DNA from: Aphrocallistes beatrix
Taxonomy: Eukaryota; Porifera; Hexactinellida; Sceptrulophora; Aphrocallistidae
Length of the DNA stretch: 64,000 nucleotides
Assembly: GCA_963281255.1 (NCBI GenBank)
Contig: OY725501.1
Span: 3,139,674 to 3,203,673, forward strand
Direction of reading: 5' to 3'
Each line of letters begins with the position of its first letter. The first letter of the stretch is position 1. A program made the position numbers and the translations under genes. Shown one piece after another: positions 54,995 through 64,000 of the stretch. The notes below the pieces were generated by a model. It was not told where the DNA came from and ran no database searches. It worked only from the letters and a program-made list of their open reading frames with translations.

Positions 54995-57900
54995 TTAGTA
55001 ATTTCTATCTGGCTCAGATATAATTATGTTCTTAGTGTCCACCTCTAGGCCTTGGTCATAGTTCGTGTCCGCGGGGTAGTGTGCATACACCTCTTCCACC
55101 TCTGTACCTAGAACGCCAGGACTCAACACCTGTCGCGCTTGTGTGGGGGAGAGCACAGACGGAGATGAATGGAAGGGCTGCTCTATCTCCATTGCAGTGT
55201 ACTCAGTAGGCTTATCATGTAGAGTCGAGGGAAGAACCACACACTCGGTCGTCTGGTTGGATATTTGCGCAGAGGTGCTAACTGGAGGGGGCATAGAGGA
55301 CGGCACTGACAACTCGCTGGACCAGGCGAGGTTGTGGGTACTAGTAGGGGGGTAGGAGGGTGAGACGGGATCAGGGAGAGTGTCGTCCATCTCAGGGGGA
55401 CGGGTGAGTTTGAAGAGTTCGGACACTGGAGGCGGCCTCCTGTCATGCTGCATCATGCCTTTGCTTGCGCTCTTATGTTCGATCCACCCCGAATCCACAG
55501 GTATCAGCAGTTCTGCAGTGAGGTTCGACTCCGACTCCATCGGAAGGTGATCGTCCAAAATCTGCTCAGCGAGCATCGCGAAATCTGACCCCGTGCGTCC
55601 TGGACTGTCGTCTCTCCTCCTTCCGCTCTGTCCTGTGCGGGACAGACGAGAGGAGCCGATACTCGAGGCTCCTTCATTCGAGTCCTCCTGGAATATGTTG
55701 TGGGGTAGAGTGGACGTTTGGTCCAGTGGCTCTTTGCCTGGGGTTGTGGCGGGTTTCTTGGGACTGCGTTTCCTAGGCGTGGCTTGTCGCTTCGGAGGAG
55801 GCATGGTCATGGGCTGCTTCGGTCTGGGACGTTTCTTGGGAGTGGAACTGTCAGGAAGTGGAATATCTCCTGGAGATAGAACGATCATAAATATATTATT
55901 TAAGATAATAACGGGGTTAGTTCATAGAGCACTGAAAGTGATCTATGAACTAACCCCGAAAAAATTCTACAAATTCGTCGAAAAGCGAGTGATTTCTGCA
56001 TACAGCATGGGAGACGTATGAGTATCAATTATCAACGAACTCAAGTTTCTTGAAATATTACCTTTCTTGCTGGAATCCTTTTTTCGGAGTCTCTTTGTTA
56101 AATCTCCATCAGTCGATTCTTCCTCAACAAACGTGACATCTACCTCTCGCATCATGCGCGAAGGCTCTATCTGTCCGATTAAACTCTGCCCCATGCTCTG
56201 TCCTTCTATCCCGCTCAAGTCATAGCTGCTCCCCTCCTCTGCCGTCTGGTAGGAAGTGTCATCCATATACGCAGATGTACCTGGGACCTCCTCCACTGCC
56301 TGTGTTATCACCTGCTCGTATGACACTGGGAAGTTCAGGTCATCCTACAAACAATAATTAACTTCAAAACGACACGTTTCCCTAATATGTTTGGTTGAGA
56401 GATTTCGCGTGCTCTTACCTCGAAAAGGTCCTCATCAATTTCTCCATGATTGAACTCGCTCTTTATCTTGTTGATTGCGTTCTTCTTTCTCTGCTCACTT
56501 CCTAGCTCGTCCGAGCTGTCGTCCATCGATCCCATCACGTCGATCTGCTCGCACAAACGTTTCAGACAGCGGGGCATGTGCTTGTTCAGGTTGGACCGGT
56601 CAGCGAACGGATGGTTACACACATTACACACATACGGCTTCTCTCCTAAGGAACAAAGTTGTAGCATTATTAGCTCGTAGTTATAATGTAACTTATCTAG
56701 GCCCCACTTCTCCTAAAGAATTGGGATTCAGTGAAATCATATGTATAGAATTGATAAATATTGATTTGCTGGTTGAAATTCAAGCTATATCTCGAGGTGG
56801 AGACTACTTAGGGTGTTCAATATGTTCCAGGCCCAACTTTATAATTCGAAAGGCAACTGAAACAATGTATTTTAAATTCTTTTATTGTATTCGTTAGATG
56901 ATTATCTTTCTACTGGCAATTTGATTTGCTGTGATAATATAATTATTGTGGTTAGCACACACGATGTATACACCCGGTTTACGGTCCTTGTACTTATGGA
57001 GAGTTTTAGCTTAATATTTGATGTATTTCAGTTCTGAGCAAACTTAGATTAAAACAAATCTCTCATTGAATTCTGCAAATCAAATAACAGAGATTGACTT
57101 CTTTGAACTCTTCTAATTTTAAGCTGGGGGAATAATGTGTTTTTTTGCAATTCACTGACACTTTTGTCCCACTTTTAAGTGGCAAAAAATTGGGAAAAAT
57201 CCACCATAATTAGTATAACATATTTTTATCACAAAATATTCAACTGGACACCTCCCGTTTGCATCTTCTCCATGCCTTCTTGATTATTTTACATTTCAAC
57301 GATATTATTTAACAATTTTGAGGAATCTTATCCATACAAATTGTTTTCCAGTCTTTTTCAATGGCAAAATTGAAATTTTCTATAAGGACCGTAAACCGGG
57401 TCTATAATCGTGTGTGCTAACCACAGTAATTATATTCATAACACAGCAACCAACATACCAGTCGAAGCATAATCCTGCAACGAATTCATTAAACGAATTG
57501 AAAATACTTTGTCTTTGTTACCTTTTGACATATAAAGTTGGGCCTGGAACATATTGAACGCCCTAAGTAGAATATACACACAATCAACAGCTGTGATATA
57601 TTCATTGAGTCTTACCTGTGTGCTTTCTTCTGTGTATAACGAGGTTGAAGTTGTGAGGGAATCCTTTCCCACAGATCTCACACGAGAATGGCTTCTCACC
57701 CGAGTGCACTCGCTTGTGTCTGTTGAGGTGAGAAGTCTGTTTGAAAGCCATCTTGCATTCATCGCATTTGAACGGTTTCTCCCCTATAACATAACAAATT
57801 CATCACACCATGTCTGGAATACTGTTTCTACTATGAATGGCACAGTTGATTTGATAGGTTAATATTATTAATTAAAATTTATGTTGGAAATATGATATAA

Positions 57901-59467
57901 TATGCTTTTTGACCTGATTATTAGATCTTGTAAAATCCTCAGAAAAGCATGAGATAAACAAGAATAATTTAATTTCTTGACATGAATTGTAAATATGTAT
58001 GCAACTTTATTTCTAAAAAAATAATATCAGATTATTTTTAACTGTACATTAATTATGATATAATCGGATATTATGTCTAGTTTACAATTCTACAACAGGA
58101 TTGCTCCTTCACATTGAGCAACAAAAGGAATTTAATTATAGTTTCTTATCTCACTACGCAAGATTCCTTAGGAATGCCTTTAATCGTATTGTGCAACGCT
58201 TATCAATTGTGCATGAAACCACAACGAGACAACTAATTGTCGTCAGAGATATTCACTGGTATCTTAGAATGTTGAATGGATTATTGTGCTTCCATTGGTT
58301 TTGTTATTATCTAATGGGAGATGATAGATATACGATTCAATACAATTAATTGTGTGTGAAATGCTAACCTGTATGCACACGTATGTGCGCAATTAGAACC
58401 GAGTTTGAGTTGAACGACTTCTGACAGATACCGCAAGTAAACAATCGCTTCTGTCCCTCTTCTGTGTGTGATTTCATGTGTCTCTTCAGTTTGCCGACAG
58501 ACGAGTAAGTCTTGGAGCAGATGTGGCAAGCATGAAGTCGCTTCATCATTCCGCCCTGATACGTTCTCGTCATCCGTTTCTTGTTCGGAGTGGAGCCAGG
58601 AGTGCCTATTCCGCTGGTGCTCGTAGCACCCATTGACATCGTGCTCTCATCGAGAATATTTTCTTTCGCTAAAGAAAGAAATTATGACGGTATATAAGTC
58701 TATAGATTTTAAAAAGTAGAGTAAAATGACGAGGCGGGGCGGGGCAACTTACAGTCTTCTTTGGAAGAATAATCATCTTCAAAATCTTCCCCCTTGAAGT
58801 CGGGCAGGTCTCCAACCCCCTCATCGTCTGATGCGTCGTCAAAATCGTAGATTGATTGGGGAAATGAGTCCGCCGTTGTGTCTAGGTCTCTCGCGTCGAT
58901 GTCTTCGAGGTGAATGAGCTCGGAGTTGCCGAGATCTGGGTCATCGATATCAATCTCTATCTTGGGTGTGATCGTATCTGACTGTTCAGCTAGCAGATCG
59001 GCCTTCGCGTGGGTCTTCTGTTGCCTGTTCCTGTATCTGTAAGAGGAGGCTGGCCTGACACGACCTTTCGCTCTCAACTTCTTTCTTGGCGCTTTTGTAC
59101 TTTTGCCCTTCTCGATAATTCCAGGACTAGGGACCGAACTTGTGCCTTCTCTTGCTCCCGAGTTTTGATTAGTATTCTTGGTGTTCGCATCACTGCTAGC
59201 TGCAGGACCTGGGATCTCTGTGTTGGATGAGTTCCCTTGTTTACTTCCTTCTTGTAAACCAGCTCCATCCTCGGTACTGATTCCATTGGTACTAGGTGCA
59301 TGGTGTTTTAGAATATGCCTTGCGAGGTAGGCTGCTGAGCTATAGCGTTTATTACAGAAGCATTTGTAAGTATCTTTTTTCCTCGCTTTTGGCGTCTCTT
59401 CTTCAGATAGCCAGTTTGAAGCTATCTTTGTCTTCGGCACTAGCTTCCCTCTCCTCTTTGCAGACAT
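54995..59467 (-). CDS. C2H2 zinc-finger protein (855 aa)
   Basis: Six coding exons, read from the right: 58753-59467 (ATG 59467), 58369-58668, 57616-57783, 56419-56645, 56062-56344 and 54995-55869; all phases match. Finger 1 (CFCNKRYSSAAYLARHILKH) is near residue 35. Fingers 2-6 run over about 265-420: CHICSKTYSSVGKLKRHMKSH, CGICQKSFNSNSVLIAHIRV, CDECKMAFKQTSHLNRHKRV, CEICGKGFPHNFNLVIHRRK and CNVCNHPFADRSNLNKHMPR, the last ending in Cys rather than His. TGEKPF-type linkers join fingers 3-6. Between finger 1 and the block lies an acidic region; the C-terminal 400 residues are low-complexity, with a Pro/Lys-rich basic patch. This suggests a nuclear DNA-binding regulator. No orthologue is recognised. 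Confidence 0.82.
56939..57433. mobile_element. MITE in a zinc-finger gene intron (479 bp)
   Basis: The element is 56947-57425 with inverted ends of about 46 bp: TGTGGTTAGCACACACGAT, a short mismatched stretch, then CCCGGTTTACGGTCCTT. The flanks ATAATTAT and GTAATTAT match at 7 of 8 positions, suggesting an 8-bp target duplication (hAT-like). It lies in the intron between the exons for fingers 5 and 6. No coding capacity is seen. Confidence 0.8.
57784..58368. other. Zinc-finger gene intron
   Basis: AT-rich intron of 585 bp; nothing recognised on either strand. Confidence 0.5.
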
Positions 59468-59847
59468 TTCAGTAGATATATAAAAACAATGAACTCGTAG
59501 AAACTAGAAATGAAATTGGACTACGAATTATCAGCTAGCAATTGTATAACTTTATACTAGTTGCTTTCTGAAAGCCTATAGTGCTTGATCATACCAAGGT
59601 AGTAATAACATTACTCCGAATAATCTATGACTTATTCTCTATATACTCCACTGCTCTGAGCTAGCCATTTCTGCACACAATTCAGAGAGAAACCACGATT
59701 GTGTGTTATTCTACTTTTATTAGTTGTTTTATCAGATAAAATATAGGCCGTCACTAGGGTCTGATTCTTCGATAATTCTCTCAATATTTTACATACCTAT
59801 TATCTTCATCTGAAAGCTTAGCGTTGAATAGGAAACCTAGTTTGACA
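59468..59847. promoter_or_regulatory. Divergent intergenic region
   Basis: 380 bp between the ATG of the zinc-finger gene (-) and that of CEP192 (+). The genes are head to head, so a shared promoter is possible. No motif stands out. Confidence 0.35.
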
Positions 59848-62800
59848 ATGGCACATAAGGAAATTCTGCTCAATTCCTCGCTACATTCCAATTTTAGTGA
59901 AGCTTCTATGGGGATTATCGATCTCGATTCCTTTGATGCGTCTTCATCACAGTTTTTGACACGCCCCACTCATCCCCACAAGGACTTTTCTCTCGACGGA
60001 CTCGATCCGAACATCACGTGAGTAAGTTTATTCAAAATGATTACCTAGAGTAGAATTAGCAAAGATAATATTTCATTTGGTCTACCACCACGATATAAAC
60101 TAAACAACATTACCACACCATTAGGAATCTAGATTTCAATGGAGTTCAATTTTGATTGAAATGAGAAACTTGTTTATTAACTATTACTCCCGATTTCCAC
60201 TGCCAAGTTTGCATCGGACTAGTTCTTACTTGTTTGGGTGTATTCAGTGTTGCCAGATAAACTGCTTAGCATGCTCATGCCACATACCTTCAAATGTTCT
60301 TGCCAAAGCTCAAATGTTCATGAAAATAGTCAAACCTATGAACTTTGTTCATGATATGGCAACATTGCCCGTGCATTACAGAATGATTTATATTTGAATT
60401 GTTGCTTTCAGGTTGGAGGACACGCTAGAAGGAGCTGTGACGGCGTCTCCTGACTCTACCCTCATCAATCCTCACAGTTCCAACTACGACAACCCCTTTC
60501 AAATCCCTCTGAATCCATTCCAGGGAACCTCACAGCCACACTCTCTCCCTTTTGATCATAGAGCGAGTTCGCTGTTCCCCCAGCAACCACTGAATGTGTC
60601 GGGTTTTTCTAGCTCTGGCTTCCAGGCCCCAGGGGCCAGCTTCCTGGAGCAGTTGGAGGGGGAGGAGGAAGAGCTGAACAAGAAGAACTCGATCATCTCG
60701 GAGAAAGACCTGGTGGACATATCCACTTACAGCAGCGAAGAGAGGGAAGAGCACCCGGCGGATTACACTGCCTACTTCGCAGGCCGCTCTAACGAGATGG
60801 GTAACCTCACCCAACCCTTCACCCCCTCCTCACGACCCCAATTCTCCGAGATTAGTATCCGTTCCCCCAAAAAATTTACACCCCCAGAACTCGTGCACGC
60901 CCCCTCCTCTCCGCCCCTTGAAGCTACCCACACCTCAGACCTCGAGTCCGAAGGGGAACTGACGCCGGTGCTACCGACCGGTCGGCTCAGAGTGAAGGGG
61001 GAAGTGCCGACGGAAGAACTGCTCAGCAAGTCCAACAGTCTGGTCAGGAAGGTCACCTCGCTCTTGGAGTGCAAGAGGTTCGATGCTGACGAGTTTATCA
61101 AGACGCTGGAATCTGAGATAAAGCCGAGGACAGAATACAGGACAGAGCAGCCCCATCTGCACCAGTCTCCCCCCTCCACACCTCTAGGGTACCAGTACAC
61201 CTCCGTGCCCGAGATGTACCTCACCCCCCAGCCCCCCACCCCGCTGCCCCCTCCCACTCGTGAGAGGGATCAAGTGGCGCCTAGCTCCCCACCGGAAGTC
61301 TACCTCCCTTCCTCCCGTCCGCTCCAGTGGGGACACGAGCTGGACGCCGCACCTCCAGACAACCTCCTGTCCCGGCTGAGTGGGGACTCACTCGACGAGA
61401 GAGATGCCATGGGATCCCAGGAGGGCTTCACCGACCTCTCTCTACTCGAGTACCCTCCACTCTCCACATCAGCTGATGACGTCAGTAGGGTACCGGTACC
61501 CCGTGACCGGTATGGCCATACCGTACAGCATTCACTACTGCCTACTAGTCCGTCTCTCTATCACAGTACACTCACCACATCAGCTGATGACGTCAGCAGG
61601 GTACCGGTACCTCGTGACCGGTATGTGCATACCGTACAGCATTCACTACTGCCTGCTAGTCCGTCTCTCTATCACAGTACACTCACCACATCAGCTGATG
61701 ACGTCAGTAGGGTACCGGTACCTCGTGACCGGCATACCAATACCGCACAGCCATCACTACTGCCTACGAGTCCGGTTTTACAACACAGCGCACTCACCAC
61801 ATCAGCTGATGACGTCAGAGACACATCTCGTCCTGAACGCCGCCTCTCCAACACCTCACTCTCAGTCCCGGAAGGACTGGACAAGTTGTCGGACAACAAA
61901 CTGCCCACGTCCCCTCGTCCCCCCCTGGCAGGGCTAGGGGTCACAGACCGCAGGGCCTCGATAGAAGAGCTCACTCCGAAACAGCTGCTCGTAGACCTGG
62001 AGCTGTGCGACGCGGGGGGTCTCAGCTGTTGCATCGGGACGATAGAGCACGCCTACCTCAGACTGACCAACATGTCTCCGTGCTGGGTGCAGACGCAGTT
62101 AGAGTTCAAAACTGTCAAATTAGGCGCCGAATACATCGACACGAAATCAGAGCACATGCCCTTCTCAATGTATAACCGGTGTATCCTGGGGACTTCTAAA
62201 TCAGAGCAGGTGAAGCTCTCATTCGCCCCCACTGGACCCCCGGGGCTCTTCACGGTCACACTGGACGTATTCATTTCCAAGATTGTGGACGCCTGCAGCT
62301 CCAAGCCGACCAAGACTTTCACACTCACGGCTGAAGCCATAAAACCTGAAATCGCGATTGTGTACCCTAACAAGGAGTCGAAGGTGTTAGATTTCGGTTA
62401 CGTGAGAGAAGGGAAGTGCTACGAGCAGTGCCTGACAATCGTGAACCAATCCAAGTGCTCGATTCCACTCCTCTTGTCTGTGCCAGCTAGGAACTCCAGC
62501 CTCCACCTCTCACTGACACCTCCTAGCGAGAGACGTACCCATCCAGTGAAGGAGAGCTCCGCCCTCTCCACCAACCTAGAGGGTGCAGGAGAGGGTGTGA
62601 GGGGGCGGTTGGAACTCTGGGTCTCCTTCAAACCCACCCACTCCCTCCCTTCCTCCGGAAGACGGTCCCCCTTCCCTGCTCCGTCCGAGCTGAGCACAGC
62701 CGTAGAGCTGCTGCTTGACAGCCAGTACGCCACATCGGCATGCAAGCGTATCTCCACCGTCCCCGTCACTGCCAGCTTCTCGCAGGCAGACCTGGTCATC

Positions 62801-64000
62801 CTGGAGTCTGTGGACACGCTCAGGTTCGAGACTCAGCTCTCTCGCTCTCTCGCCAGGTCCTTCACTCTGCACAACAGAGGCCCACACCCACTCACACTCA
62901 CCATGCAGCTAGACCCGACCTCCCACGACTTTGCCGTCTTCCCTTCTCAGCTCTACCTGCAACCGGCACAGCAGTCTACTGCTACCGTGGAGTACCGGCC
63001 CAGCGTGCCGGAATCCACGTACACCGGCATTCTCCAGATCCTCTCCAGCCCTGGAGACAAGCGCCAGGTGTTGAAAGTGCTAGCCAGAGCAGACCCCCCC
63101 GAGTCCCCTCCGGTCCCCCAGGGGGCTAACCCCTCCTCATCTGGAGGCAGCTACCTACTGAGTAACATCCTCTCTCTCAGCTGGGGGGGCACACAGCTGG
63201 ATGAGTGTGTGGAAAGGAAAATCGTCCTTTTCAACACGAGTGAGGAAGATCTAATGCTGGATATTCAACTCAACTCTCCATTCTTCTTCGTGAAGGACAG
63301 CAACGGTAAATATCAGCCTTTTCTCAACACCACGATCTCCTCTCGCGCTAAGATTCCTGTCGCCATTGCCTTCTCTCCCACCGACCCTGTCACCTACTCA
63401 GACAACCTGTCAATCACTGACATCTCACACAACAAAGTGTTCCAGATCCCTCTAACAGGTTACGGCGGTAGAAGCCAGATTATTCTTGTCAATGCAGAGC
63501 AGACCTCAGACGGATACTGGATGAACATCGGAGAGGTGAAAAGGAGTGAAAGGAATGTGTTTAAACTGTACCTGCATAATAGCGGGGTGAGGAAGGCTTA
63601 TATCCGTGCAGTGTGTCGAGACAACCAACCGGGGAAACCCGTCCTCTCCACTCCCTACGTCAGCATCACCCCCTCCGAGTTCATCATAGCGCCTCAGGAT
63701 CACAAGTCCATTCTTGTCACCTTCTCGCCTCGGCCTGACCACATTGCGCTGTGTGACACCTCTCCACACAGGCTGGCCTACGTGCACGTCACGACGGGGG
63801 ACTGCATCGCTGCTAAGATCTATTTCTCACAGCTGCAGAACAGCGGTGGAGCCGTACCCGCTCAGTTCGAGTACCTGAATAAACTGTTTTCATTGGACAA
63901 CTCCGAGGATGAGGACTTCTCACAGTTCCCATTTGACTCGCACCAGTTGTCCCCTCCCACTGAGACGGACATCTCGGTGCCCCTACTCGGCTATCCCCCC
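59848..64000 (+). CDS. CEP192: CEP192/SPD-2 centrosome protein (partial, runs off right edge)
   Basis: Exon 1 is 59848-60017 (ATG; donor GTGAGT, phase 2). Exon 2 starts at 60412 and stays open to the window end, about 1250 residues in all. The N-terminal part is acidic and Ser/Pro-rich, with ISTYSSEEREEHPADYTAYF, a plausible kinase-recruiting acidic segment. After a 37-residue tandem repeat (61471-61815) come several immunoglobulin-like ASH/PapD-type domains. Among these is the SPD-2 hallmark YGGRSQIILVNAEQTSDGYW followed by SGVRKAYIRAVCRD. CEP192 recruits PLK4, Aurora A and PLK1 to centrosomes and drives pericentriolar assembly. A first ATG slightly upstream is excluded because the frame there starts with TTG; 59848 is the first ATG. 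Domain numbering is approximate. Confidence 0.88.
60018..60411. other. CEP192 intron 1
   Basis: 394 bp, donor GTGAGT, acceptor CTTTCAG. Nothing else recognised. Confidence 0.5.
61471..61818 (+). repeat. 111-bp coding tandem repeat in CEP192
   Basis: The motif AGCTGATGACGTCAG starts at 61471, 61582, 61693 and 61804, a strict 111-bp (37-codon) period: three full units and the start of a fourth. Units read SADDVSRVPVPRDR, then a variable HTVQHSLLP segment and SPSLYHSTLTT. Divergence is low and the length is a multiple of three, so the frame is kept. Confidence 0.95.

Noticed and set aside
57554-57862. Plus-strand frame over the zinc-finger exon
   Set aside because: Complement of the C2H2 exon at 57616-57783, which has matching phases and fingers.
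62740-63129. Other-frame open stretches within CEP192
   Set aside because: GC-rich shadows of the CEP192 coding frame, which is open throughout.

Overview
This is a nuclear window from an animal genome. It has interrupted genes with GT-AG introns (mostly about 60-80 bp, some over 1 kb) and several miniature DNA transposons. The gene content is typically animal: an RNF213-type AAA giant, coiled-coil/NHL proteins, an ARHGAP11-type RhoGAP, a RING/B-box protein, MED19, VPS54, AAMP, RANGRF/MOG1, a LOTUS-domain protein, a C2H2 zinc-finger protein and CEP192/SPD-2. Domain divergence suggests a lineage far from vertebrates, but I cannot place it further. Exon models below were built by hand from splice sites; summed exon lengths keep frame in every gene.

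Layout. 1-11431 (+): 3' part of an RNF213-like gene, continuing off the left edge. 11.6-12.8 kb: a mariner relic and a pogo/Tigger-like MITE. 12.3-15.9 kb and 26.6-30.1 kb: two direct copies of one segment holding an intronless coiled-coil/NHL gene plus the 5' half of an ARHGAP11-type gene. The left RhoGAP copy is dead: the arginine-finger exon is deleted, a hAT-like MITE sits in an exon, and the 3' half is missing. The right copy runs on as a complete nine-exon gene to 33510. Between the copies lies a 10.4 kb satellite of about 547 copies of a 19-bp unit (16184-26585), whose right end meets the duplication breakpoint. 34477-38135 (-): RING/B-box/coiled-coil/FN3/glycine-rich protein. 38417-41656 (-): unrecognised Q/P-rich protein. 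42178-43913 (+): MED19. 44203-46914 (+): single-exon VPS54. 47281-48477 (+): AAMP. 48913-53671 (+): three LOTUS domains fused to a diverged DEAD-box-like module, with RANGRF/MOG1 nested antisense in its first intron. 54995-59467 (-): six-finger C2H2 protein. 59848-end (+): CEP192/SPD-2, leaving the window on the right.

The genes do not form an operon-like pathway; they are mostly housekeeping genes (Mediator, GARP tethering, Ran/nuclear transport, ribosome biogenesis or migration, centrosome). The most unusual items are: the satellite, which is open in all three forward frames and reads the same 19-residue peptide in each; the LOTUS/pseudo-helicase fusion; the RING/B-box protein carrying an ALK/LTK-like glycine-rich module; and an RNF213-like protein with no recognisable RING or RZ finger.
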